Shown one piece after another: positions 40,700 through 51,499 of a stretch of DNA of 64,000 nucleotides (position 1 is the first letter of the stretch; every line of letters begins with the position of its first letter). Below the pieces are notes generated by a model. The model did no database searches and was not told the DNA's origin. It worked only from the letters and a program-made list of their open reading frames with translations. The position numbers were made by a program, and so were the translations under genes. The stretch comes from Halichondria panicea (Eukaryota; Porifera; Demospongiae; Suberitida; Halichondriidae): the NCBI RefSeq assembly GCF_963675165.1, contig NC_087385.1, positions 2,976,501 to 3,040,500 on the forward strand. The letters run 5' to 3'.

Positions 40700-42560
40700 T
40701 CATAGCCATACGTACTGTATTACATTTAGTAGGTGTGGCTCAATGTAGAGGGTGTGTGGCACCGGGGGGAAGTGGGCGTGGTCTCAAAAATTTTGCGGCG
40801 CTAGGAGTTGTTCTACCCCTGTCTCAAAAGTCTGGCTACGCCTGTGTCGATATGATGGATTTTGTGGAGCCCATTCAATGGTGGAAGCATCATGTTTTCC
40901 GTGCAGAAGAAAGTGATGAGATTAGAGCGTGACAGCTGATGACTGCTTTGGGTGGTTCAATCATGCTGGTTGATAATATTCATTTTGCTTGCTGTCTAAC
41001 CATTTATGCTGTCTAACTTTTGTTCCATGAATTCATCATCTCTGAGTACACAGCAGTATTCACTACTAACCAAGGCTTGGTTTTTCTTTCCGTGGAAATT
41101 TCCGTACAGACTGCCTTTTGTCATAATTTTCTTGATGTTTCTCTTTTAGTTTATCTGCATCTTTTACTGCTTTTTTGAGCAATTGCCATTGTATTTTGGA
41201 CACTATTTGTAGTGACTGTACTGTTCTAGTTAGTTAATTAGTTTTGTGGTTTATTGTATTTCCTGTTTGTACTGTCTTTGTATGTTCTCTGTGTTAGTAT
41301 ATATTAGTTCAGTTCTGTGCTGTATGATTCTTTATGACTTATTGTTACATTGATAACATTGATATACCATTCTAGCATCCTGCCTAAATAATTATTTGTT
41401 CTATTTATATGAAAATTCAAATATTACTCAATCTACTGCGGGAATAAATGCTACTATAGACTATTGTAGTGCATGCGCAAGATCTTCGCTACGTTCACTG
41501 CAAGGTGAGTAATATTATTGTTTACCTGCTCATGTAGATATCCTGTGGCAGATCTCTCTAGTCACTGTTACAGGCCGTACAAGTAATTGGATTGCTGTGT
41601 AGATCTAGGTGTGGTCTCCAGTTTGCTAGCTACAGCTACAGTATACAGAGTAGCACCAATTGACATGATGATACATGTGCATCAGCCAACATCATTGATG
41701 AAATCGAAGTAATACAAAAAAATACAAAAACATTGTAGCGCATGTTTGTGTATGGATCTGACTCACAACTCACTGTCCTAGGCCAGTTTATCAATGTCGG
41801 TTCAAAACATGTCCAGTCTATGCTATTTCTTTTGCTCCTCAGTAGCACGTGCCACAATGCGTTACCATATTTTCACACGAGAGCTGGCCGGCTAGCTAGC
41901 TGTACTGTGCCATGGCAAGAAAAGAAAAGCTTCCTATTTCTACACCAGTGGACCTATGGCGGTTTACAGCAGCGCTAGTTGATATAAAAGTACTTGTATG
42001 AACCTATATAAAATCTTCTTATACATTTACACATACATTTATACATACATGAGGAAAAGAAAAGACATCATAGCTTCTTAGGAGTTTAGGAGCGAGTGAT
42101 ATATACAAGTGAGTGATATATACAGGTTAGTCAATGAGATATAAAAGCATGTTGACGATTGTAGACGATTGTATGAACAGCTATACTTATCATAGATTAT
42201 GCTGTAAATTTTGTACATTTATTTGTACGCCCTTTATTATGTGTTAGCATCATGGAAAAAAATTGACAAATTAACCGTTTCTCCCGTCATATGATAATTT
42301 AAAAAAATTATTGTGGGCGCTGCTATGCCCACGCTGTAGGTACCAGCACATGCGCATTGGGCTGCTCTTTCACGAGTACTGTCGAAAGAAAAGTGACCGT
42401 TGGCTACAAGATCTTCGTAGTACAACAAGAGAGGAAACTACTTTTCAGAAGTCAAGCTATAAATATAGCAATAAATATAGAGCCGGCTCCTGAGCATGAA
42501 CCAAAGTCCTGGACCTTGTAGGAGTAGTCTGGATAGCTTCAGTATGGTATGCTTAGTCTA
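40700..42560. other. No gene recognised
   Basis: Mostly AT-rich sequence. Notable are a GTAGTGCATGCGCAAG motif near 41466, a short tandem duplication at 42093-42126 (GAGTGATATATACA twice) and another at 42151-42172. ORFs present are short and featureless. Confidence 0.4.
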
Positions 42561-43010
42561 AGTTAATACACAAGTGGACATCATGAGCCCTGTATGTAGG
42601 TGAAGAAAACAAAAGAGCGTCTGCCGATCCTGATTGAACCATGTCACCGTGAAATGTGTAAAAAAAATCGTTGGGGGGTGGTCAGTTGCTAGGTAACCAT
42701 GACATCTACCCCCAGCTATCTGTAGGAAATATATATTTGTAAAGAAAAATGTGTATTTATTCTGTATTGGGTATCAGTAATTGTTGCCTACACATCATTG
42801 TTGCCTACACATCATTATTATATCCCTAGTAAAAATAGAGATATCTAAAGGGGGAAGCTATAAGTGTGTTTATAGCTGCCCGGTGTTTATAGCTGCCCGC
42901 GCACAGCGCGGCGAAACCACGCCCCTTTTATTTAATATAAAACTTACATCAAATTAATATAACAGTCTTACAGTGCAGTCTTACAGTGCAGTGCATTAGG
43001 GAGCTTCATT
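42561..43010. repeat. Third copy of part of the 49975-51480 segment, with local duplications
   Basis: 42567-42735 is inverted relative to 50020-50290 and 50845-51180 (GGACATCATGAGCCCTG, GGTGAAGAAAAC, GTCTGCCGAT, GATTGAACCATGTCACCGTG, GGGGGTGGTCAGTTGCTAGG, TCTGTAGGAAATA). Beyond it lie three short tandem duplications at 42782-42815, 42866-42899 and 42963-42994. Confidence 0.7.
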
Positions 43011-43039
43011 CTGAGTTGAACAAACAATTTTGTCAGTTC

Positions 43040-43343
43040 CTTCAACTTGTCTGTAGCAATTCAAGCAATTCACAATGGGCACGATTGATTTTCATCAAAG
43101 CAAGACCATTAAGTCGTTCTCCGACATTGTAGAACGGTGGGGTGTCTTTATGAGTTTCAACTGACTAAAGCTTCTCTCACTCTCGCAAGACGTAATTGGA
43201 AGAGTCAATGCCAATTGAAGAAGCATTGGGAATGTTATACAGCAACACACTTTGAGCGTGTCTACCAACTTTTTAGGAAGTTCAGCTTCAAAACAATACC
43301 CACATCCTATATTCAGTGGAGTATAACACTGTGTCTGGTGCAT
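43040..43343 (-). pseudogene. hAT dimerisation-domain relic, minus strand
   Basis: The minus strand reads LALTLPITSCESERSFSQLK and LIKTPHRSTMSEN (about 43220-43115), then after a one-base shift NGLALMKINRAHCELLEL to 43030. This is the C-terminal hAT domain with the T.PI.SCE.ERSFS and LK.IKT..RSTM motifs, of a type different from those at 16207 and 40262. Only the last 90 residues remain, so it is a fragment. Confidence 0.82.
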
Positions 43344-43369
43344 TCCACAGCAAGTAGTTGCAAACTAGT

Positions 43370-44100
43370 TGTCCTACAAAAGGAGTGATGTGTACACGGA
43401 AAGGAATGGAATGTACAAGGAAGGCAACAAATCAGTTAGCTCACTCGTACGCACATTGGGCCTTTGCCCGCGGCCCTCGGCACTCGTGCATGTGTCACAA
43501 CTATATTGCGTAACTAACAATAGATATAAAAAGTGTCTGATGTCTGTGGCTACTGCTTTACTGTCACACTATATATAGGTACGTGCCCTCTTTCGTGCCA
43601 CTGGTAGTAGTAGCTAGCTGTTTTATATCATGCAGGATCTGTTGTTTACAAGGATTGCAGCAGTCATAAGCAGTACGTAATTACAGGGAACGTGCCATCG
43701 GTAACATGTCAGAGAATTAAACGGTATACCTCATTGGCAGAGAATCGTATTTCTTCAGGATACTCTTTGATTCTTTGATGCCAGGATAAAGCACGAAGCC
43801 AGACAATGGAAGTAGCTGCTGTCTCCTGTACACTAATTGTATTGTAAAAGACTTGCCACAAGAAACGACAACACACGACAACACAAAAACGAGGATTCTG
43901 TATTGGACCCATTGATTCGTGGACAAATAAAGACATGCGACCGAAATATGAGCTCTTCCCACTTTTCAGAGTGCTGTATTTCTTCTTCAAAAGGCGATGT
44001 AGACTCCAGCCAAGTCGTATATTGTAGGTTCTACAGTGACGGCTACACTCACTATATGTAAGCTACTTTTTACTGTCTGATTGAACCTAGCTAGCTAGGC
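43370..44100. other. No gene recognised
   Basis: Short ORFs only, no family motif. ACGACAACACACGACAACAC near 43865 is a two-copy tandem repeat. CTAGCTAGC runs occur near 43612 and 44086. Confidence 0.35.
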
Positions 44101-44117
44101 CAGCATATGTTCTAGGC

Positions 44118-45206
44118 TCAACTTACCAACTTGAGTGGGTGACTCGGTGACTCGGCAGTAGGGGCACAGACTGTGTCAGCATCAGCACAGAGTGTCAGAA
44201 ACTTGACTTCAGGAGACTGTGGCAGTAGGGTTGAGCTAACCACATAGAGCATTTTGTACTTTTTACTAGCATTCGCCCATTGTAGTAGGTGTAGAGAAGC
44301 CATCTCTTTCTCTTCTTCGCAAAACACCAGGAGTTGCATCTTCTTTTATACGCCCTTGAGAGTACGAATTTTCAAGTCGTCCCAGTTCTGAAATTGAAAT
44401 TGTATATGTACATTAATTACATGTAGCGTATGTAAAATGGATGCACATACTATGCATAGGGGGGCATCTTCTAGAATTAATTGTACACTCACACATACCT
44501 GATTATCTGGTGAGACCATATAGTGCATTTTTGGAGTGATAGACTCATTGGGGTAACATTGGGAAAACAGTTGATTGTGTTGGGCTCCCAGAATTCCAGC
44601 TGGTAACTACTCAAGCTGTACAAAACTCAAAACTTCGCATAGCAGGAAACACGGCAAATTCATCCACATCTGAGCAGCTAGCACGAGTAAAGCTCACATG
44701 ACTCAGCCACATTTGAACCAGCCTGCCTTAACGAGTGAAGGTTTGTCTTTTGCCTCAAGTGGAATATGAATACAAATAATTATGATTGTATGCAGTCATT
44801 CAGTTCATTCAATGTGATAAACTTTTCGACAACAAATTTTCGAATCATTACAGAGAATTCGTAGGGCCTCAAAAAAGAACGTGCTGAGGCAAACCTTCAA
44901 CATCATTTAACGGGCTTGAAAGTTTATGCCATACGTTGTGTAGTGGCAGTGAGCCTTTCGTTCTCAATTCTTGCTGTGAACTAAGCTATACAATGACAGC
45001 ACCACATTTAGTAGCTGCACAAACACCTTAGTTGATATAGTAGTAAGGCACATGCGACACTTACGCAGAGAAAACCCAACACCAACCTTAAATCCTCCGA
45101 TACTGTGGGCAGCCAGGGTATCTGCCAGAGCAAACACTTTTGGTTCTCCGAATATAACGTACACTAAACTCACAACATATAGCTTCGTACAACTTAGCTT
45201 CATCAA
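44118..45206 (-). pseudogene. Relic of a transposon-associated ORF family (ALADTLAAHSIGGFK / TPKMHYMV type)
   Basis: Minus strand, in order: FGEPKVFALADTLAAHSIGG and FKVGVGFSLRKCRMCLTT (45206-44964), then YPNESITPKMHYMVSPDNQ (about 44561-44501) ending at a GT donor-like site, a TTTCAG acceptor near 44395 and NWDDLKIRTLKGV followed by a stop and a further 70 open codons in the same frame to 44118. I recall proteins with AFL(A/G)D..ASH..GG(F/Y)K, a C..C pair and, later, (V/T)(I/T)PKMHYM(V/I)H as an abundant unnamed family in cnidarians, sponges and fishes, probably element-encoded. The match is to two short motifs in the right order, so confidence is moderate. Much of the protein between them is missing. 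Confidence 0.5.
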
Positions 45207-45284
45207 TGAATGGTCTCAATCAAATCCATATTTTTTCACCATTGGAGCGGTTGCACAAGCAATCAATCAACTGATGCATTTTAA

Positions 45285-46068
45285 CCCTTTAACCGTCGGA
45301 TTCTTAATTAACAGTGAAGTGAAATGTCTGTAAATTCTCTATCGGGTTTCCAGAGAAATAAAATGGCTAGCAACCATATACCAATAGAATGCCCATACAA
45401 CAAGGGTGCAACATGTGTTGCCATAACAACCACAGTTATTACGCTCACCCGTTTTTATCATTTTAAATACTCGGCGATAAAATCCAAAAAATTTTTTTTA
45501 TGGATCAGCCTAGGCCAATTTAAAGTACAATACGTACATGTATTACTACATCGGTGAACGATCTATGAAATTTACAAGCTCACATAAAGACTGTTCATTA
45601 CTGCTAATTCTATTTTAGCTATACTATACTTACACTACTGATATTCTATACTATACTACTTGCCAGAGTCACACAGTGAGCCCTCTCCTAGTCTTTCACC
45701 GTCCTGGTGTATAGCGCTAGCGTCTAGGTCCATGTCATGCATGTCCTCAGTCCCAGACAGTTCATCAGCGTAGCCTTTGGGAGGTATCCTACTATCCCCT
45801 CTCCTTCATAGGCACTGTCATCACCAGAGGAGACATCTGTCCTCAAGCTGTTCAAGCACATCGGCACAAGTAAACAATCTAGCCATAGCTATAAACTTTG
45901 TGCGGTAAGATTGTAATGAAATTTTAACATAGCAACGTGGCTTGGAAAATTCTAGACTAAATTGCACGTGATTCTACAGCTCTTTCTCTATACAGGGATG
46001 TGCGTAGTTCGAGCTACTTCCTAAGTATCGCAGAATTAGAATTTCGCAAAAAAAGTCACTATTGCGGG
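45285..46068 (-). mobile_element. Truncated piggyBac derivative, second copy
   Basis: TTAA (45281-45284) is followed by CCCTTTAACCGTCGGATTCT, the same terminus as the 12803 end of the first copy, and the sequence runs inverted relative to 11941-12803. It stops at CACTATTGCGGG (46068), twelve bases short of its outer terminus (CCCTTTAACC and TTAA are gone), so this end is truncated. The N-terminal transposase segment is present but frameshifted. Confidence 0.92.
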
Positions 46069-46227
46069 CCACGATCAGGATGACCTTAATTTAGGCCGAA
46101 TAAAGTACATAGTAAAATACACCTGCAATATGTGACAGGCTCTGGGAAAAAGGCCATATTGGAGCAGACTACAATTGTTGAGATTTAAATACCAGATGAT
46201 AGAGCAAAGAATTGCCTATGCATTGAT

Positions 46228-46458
46228 ATGCTTAGTTTGCACATACCTCTTTTCATGCCTGAGTTATGCGCTCAAAGTTCTGAAATAGTGGTATTGAGAA
46301 ACGCCCACTTAAAGATTGCTGAATTGTATAAGATGAAGTACGGAGAGGATGCACGCTACAAAGGAGGTTTCTATTCTCTGTCCACAATCATTGGTATCTG
46401 TAGCCTTCTGGTTGATGAGTTTGATGAGTTTGCCTTGAACACATCCCAAAAGTTGTGA
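46228..46458 (+). CDS. ORF of unknown origin, 76 aa
   Basis: Reads VVLRNAHLKIAELYKMKYGE and YSLSTIIGICSLLVDEFDEF. It has a protein-like amphipathic pattern, and a short tandem repeat (GATGAGTTT twice) near its end. It lies between the piggyBac copy and the palindrome. It could be an exon or a transposon remnant; no family is recognised and I see no clear splice sites. Confidence 0.25.
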   Translation: MLSLHIPLFMPELCAQSSEIVVLRNAHLKIAELYKMKYGEDARYKGGFYSLSTIIGICSLLVDEFDEFALNTSQKL

Positions 46459-46494
46459 CTTCTTTGAGACGTTCGACAATTACACACCATCTCC

Positions 46495-46858
46495 TTGAGT
46501 CTGTTCACAACTCCAAAGCGGGTTCACAATCAAGACAGTACAACTTGTCTTCTAAGCTGCCCATTCCCATCAGATTACCACTTTGATTTCGAATCCAAAA
46601 ATCAAACTGCCCTCACGGAAACAGATTACACGAGAGCTTTCGCACATAGAGAACACGATACAGTCATGTATCATAAAGCATGTATCGTGTATCGTGTTCT
46701 CTATGTGCAAAAGCTCTCGTGTAATCTGTTTTCCGTGAGGGCAGTTCGATTTTTGGATTCAAAATCGAAGTGGTAATCTGATGGGAATGGGCAGCTTAGA
46801 AGACAAGTTGTACTGTCTTGATTGTGAACCCGCTTTGGAGTTGTGAACAAAGACTCAA
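46495..46858. repeat. 364-bp near-perfect palindrome
   Basis: TTGAGTCTGTTCACAACTCC at the left end pairs with GGAGTTGTGAACAAAGACTC at the right, and pairing continues for about 170 bp per arm through AAGCGGGTTCACAATCAAGA, GCTGCCCATTCCCATCAGAT, CCCTCACGGAAACAGATTAC and GAACACGATAC, with only scattered mismatches and a loop of about 15-20 bases near 46677. It encodes ORFs on both strands as a by-product of symmetry. It could be a MITE or a hairpin RNA source; no target duplication is visible. Confidence 0.93.
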
Positions 46859-46869
46859 TTTGAATTTCA

Positions 46870-49800
46870 TTGTTAAATGAGTTTCCCCGGAGCGCAGTGC
46901 GCCCATAGGTTTAGTCTCACTTTGTCAGTACTCATGAGATAACAACCTGTTTCCTGTTTCTAGACTAGACTACTGCTCAATAAAATAATAATAGTAACTC
47001 AAGCCTCAATTTGGAGGCTAGGCTCAAAGATAGACCTTTAGTCTCAGACTTCACTATGTATTAACATCGTCTAAAACTCTCCAGACTTGTAATTATAAAG
47101 TCCTGTGGCTTTGTTGCCTGCCAGGCTCCGCCCATCTACTGAAAGCCCACGCTCATTTTCACTGTGCCACCGTCACGCGACTTAGCGAGGCAGGCTCTCC
47201 TTTTTCTTAGACGGTTCGTTCTTTCTTTCTTTGTTTCTCCAGTTCTTACCGTATTTTATCTTATTGACCGTGTGACAAAGAACAGAAAAAGGAGAGGGCT
47301 GTGATGAGATGAGATGAGGACGTTGAGTGCCAGTCGCAAAATAGTGACAGCACATAGTGACAGCACATTTGGAGATCCAGAAAAAACGCTGAACAGTGTT
47401 AAGACTCAATCTGAAATTCGATTTCAAAAGACTGTATTCTTCGGAACGCTAGCTCAGCGAAAAGTAAAAAAGTGTATTTTGAAGATGACCATGCAGAATC
47501 AATGAACAAACAAGATAATTATAAGATCAGTCCCAATACTGGGGCCAAAAAAAAATGAGGAATAGGCACAGGCACATACGAAATATCTGACGATGGTATA
47601 GCAGGCCACACTTCTAATGGTTTACCATACCACACATGTGAGCTGCTTTCTATTGTTCCATTGTTCCTGTGCATTTCGCATTGTTTTTTCAGCTAAAGCA
47701 ATAGTATCTTCTGCAGTTTGAAATTTTACAAGGGAAGTGGAGAAACGACTAGATTTACATATTCAGTGTTCTCCTGTAGCAGTGAAAACGTCTTCCTTAA
47801 GATGTGGTTGACAAGACCTTCAAGTGTGTCAGTACCTGCTCAAGGTACAAGATTTTTCCGAAAGGTTAAGGAGTGGAAATTCCATCATTGATTGATGACA
47901 GTATGTATGCAGGAGATAGCAGGAGATAGCAGATAGCTGTTTTTATTCGAGCTGGTCAGAAAAGGGGGTCACGTGCCCTGCACTGGATCCGCCACTGGAA
48001 AACCGTACAATGTAGTCGTCCAGTGGTCAGCTGTGAACCCAGAAAATGCTGATGACACTTTATGGTGATTCGGCCTAACAAGCGAAGTAAGTGTTCCTTT
48101 TCTGTTTGACCTGCTGAAACTCTTCCACTTGCTGCCTGTGATTCGTTACATAGTCAGCTTTTTCACCAACATTTTCTGCTGTAAGTATAAGTACTCTGGG
48201 TAGTTAAGGGTGCTGGAACATCTACGCCCACACACACGTTGCTAGGGAAAGCTAACTATGAAACTACCTGCAGGGGAGACATGGATCCTTCACAGGATTA
48301 TGAAGCAACACTCTACTAGTGTGCACTCCAAAAATGGAGAGGAAAGGATGATGAGAACAGATTTTACACTTGATTTTCATAAAAGAAGTTCCGTCTAGGA
48401 AACCAGTAGAGTGCTATGGACTTGATCGTTTGTTTGCAGGTGCACTACACACAGCTCTTCAACATGTAAAATCCCTTTGTTATCTATTTATGAGAATGTT
48501 TTGTCATGACACACCCTCTAGAGAAAAATCTAGACCGTATATGGACAAAGTTAGCTCGTAACTTTGTTCACCTTACCTAATTATAGCAGCATGCTAAATA
48601 TAGACCAAGTCCTGTACGTAGATAGTCAGATCGAACATTTTTTATATCTGGCTCTTGCGTACGCGTACGCTAGAGTATAAATTAACTGTAGACCACGCCC
48701 CAATTGCGTACGTAGAGTGCAGAATTAGCGTTGAAGATCAAGAGCCATTTGTTAGTAGCCTGAAAAGAAGAGATAGGCAACGCTGGGGCAGCGCTGACAA
48801 TTGGCTGGCTCATAGACTTCTGCCAGGGTTGGCTGCTGTTTTGATGGACTTTGAAGGTAAACAACTATGAACTAGCTTTGCTAGCTTGATACACAGGGCC
48901 TTGCTTTTCACTCCTTCCCCTTCAGAGCTTCCATGAAAGCCTGTGTAATACCACTCTTGGACCTCAGTGTCACCAGAGTGCTGTGCAAGTCTCTTTGTCT
49001 GGGCTGCAGTAATGCTTGGCTTCCCCGGGCATCAGATTGGTGGAACCTCTGCTTTTGTGAGGTCCACACAGCTCCATCTGCTTATTAGCAGACCGAATAG
49101 GGAGGTTGGGGAGGCAGCTGATCGCGCTTCTGTGAGTTTAATATAACACAGATTGCCGACGAGTTCCTAGCGTGTTTGTAAGTATAGGTCCTCCATCCCA
49201 AGTTTTTTGCCAGCAAGGTGACTGTCCCCTTCATCTGGACAATACATGTGCATGTACAGTGAATAATTATATAGTGGCACCAGGTCAGGTAGAATCCATC
49301 CATAGGAGCCAACCCATTTTTGTCATCACCCCTGTTCATAATATTTTTTCGTACCTGACCACAGGCTAACTTGGTGGCAAGGATGTGATGCTATTGTGTG
49401 CTGGAACATGGTGGAAGAGCCACATGCAGGTGGCCATTGAGGAGAAAGGACAACACTGCCAACACTATCCACAACGTCCAAAGCACTGAAGTCTCCATGC
49501 ACGTCTCCATGCACTCGATACAAATGAAGACAGTGTGTATTAACATCAAGAGACAATCCAACCTGCTGTGTGACTAATGCTCTAGTGCTGATTGTACTGA
49601 GCCTCTATTGGCACACTTACGTTTCTCCCATCTACTACTGAAGGCACTCCTTTGCTACAAATCTGGCTTATTTTGTTATTGATTTATTAGTTTGTTTAGT
49701 TTGTGTAGCTACCTGATTTTCTTTTGCAGCTTGTAGTTAATTTAATTGAAGACATTCTCACAAAACCACTATGTTGTTACTTGTGGTTACTACTACACTA

Positions 49801-49970
49801 GCGCACGCATTGAAATTAAATACTGCGAGTGCAAGTCTCAGATTGCACACGTGATCTAAACGTTGCATTTTTGTGGTTGCTATGTGCGGGCACCCTTAAG
49901 GCCTGGGTCAGGCACTGATAAGATTAATTTTATTCATTGCCAACATATAGTGTTAACCTTAAAAAAAGAA
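46870..49970. other. Mostly unannotated, possible isolated exon
   Basis: 48711-48858 (about TACGTAG, then RISVEDQEPFVSSLKRRDRQ and DNWLAHRLLPGLAAVLMDFE, then GTAAAC) has acceptor-like and donor-like borders and a protein-like pattern, so an exon is possible. 49326-49556 read on the minus strand also looks weakly protein-like. I recognise no family. Short two-copy duplications occur near 47337, 47913 and 49495. Confidence 0.3.
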
Positions 49971-49974
49971 TAAA

Positions 49975-51480
49975 TACTTTAAAAATTCATTGAAATGACT
50001 TGTAAATATTTCCTACAGGTAGCGCAGACCTCAGAGGTATCTTGACACCATCATCACCCCTAGCAACTGACCACCCCCCTAATTAGCGATTACATAATTA
50101 TTGTATGAAGGCACAAAGTGACTAAAGACACGTGTTCTCACGGAGACATGGTTCAAGCAGGATCAGCAGAAACTTGTCTGTGAGGTCACATCGGCAGACG
50201 CCATTTTCCCGGGAAATGTTTTCTTCACCTACACACAGGGCTCATGATGTCCAGGGCTCATGATGTCCACTGCTGTACTATCAAGGCTACAGATGCTACT
50301 CTCTAGCTTAGTCCATCCCAAGAGCTTCTTCTACAGGCTCTTTATTTTCTAGCTTGAGGTAGTTTAATATCTAGCTATGACTGTCCTCTCACTCAACAAG
50401 GCCATAAGCATCGTTCTCCTCACTGTCTAGCTGCCCACTGAGGTTGTACTAAGAAGAGCCATTATCAATTAGTCACATGCAGTCACTTTTATTTGAGCAG
50501 TACTGTTGTTGTGCGAAGCGTACCTTGAGGCAAGATATTAAATATACCACGTGAAAGAGCAGCTCAATGCTGGTACCTACAGCGTGTGCATAGCTCCAAC
50601 ACTCCAACACAGTGTGGACAACAATTTTTACAGTGGTGCGGCCGGAAAAAGACGGCTTCAGCGGGGAAAGGGTTAATGTAGTGTTAATGAGATTCATAAT
50701 GTTTATTAATGTTATTCATTGCCGTCATGTGTATTTGCTAAGCTAGCTGCTAGAACTATTATTTGGCGGCGGACTTTGGACTTAATTTAACCCTTTCCCC
50801 GTTTTAACAGTTTTCTTTAAAAATTCATATATCATAAATACTTCCTACAGGTAGCGCAGACCCCAGAGGTATCTTGACACCATCATCGTTACCTAGCAAC
50901 TGACCACCCCCCCTAATTAGCGATTGTTTACAAACATTTACAATTATGTACACAAACAATATCGTATGAAGGCACAAAGTGACTGAAGACACTAAATAAG
51001 TGTTCTTAATGTTCTCACGGTGACATGGTTCAAGCAGAATCAGCAGAAACTTGTCTGTGAGGTCACATCGGCAGACGCCATTTTCCCGGGAAATGTTTTC
51101 TTCATCCTCACTCACCTACACATACACACAGGTTTACAAGAGGTTTACAAGTTCAATGGTGGCTCATGATGTCCACTGCTGTACTAACTAGCCTAAATAC
51201 AGTTATACTGAAGCTACAGATGCTACTCTAGACTTACCAGATCCAGGAACTTAGTCCATCCCAAGATCTTCTTCATCAGGTTCCATATTTTCTAGCTTGA
51301 GATTCTATATATGATCCCAGTCACTGTCCTCTCAATCAACAAGGCCATAAGCATCGTTCTCCTCACTGTCTAGCTGCCCTAGAACCTCACTGAGGTTGTA
51401 CTAAGAAGCCATTACAATTAGTCACATGCGGTCACTTTTCTTTCAGCAGTACTGTGCGAAGCGTAAGCGTACCTTGAGAG
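49975..51480. repeat. Tandem segmental duplication, two copies of about 0.6 kb
   Basis: Copy 1 about 49975-50580 and copy 2 about 50815-51480 share TCCTACAGGTAGCGCAGACC, ATCTTGACACCATCATC, ACTGACCACCCCCCTAATTA, CACATCGGCAGACGCCATTT, CTCATGATGTCCACTGCTGT, AGGCCATAAGCATCGTTCTC and ACTGAGGTTGTACTAAGAAG. Copy 1 carries a 16-bp direct repeat (GGGCTCATGATGTCCA) that copy 2 lacks. Further partial copies: 1-260 and 42567-42735. On the minus strand both hold MSEDEENISRENG-like and acidic EVLGQLDSEENDAYGLVD-like readings, so it may come from a duplicated small gene. Confidence 0.8.
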
Positions 51481-51499
51481 AGTAGTGCCTGTGCTAGAC

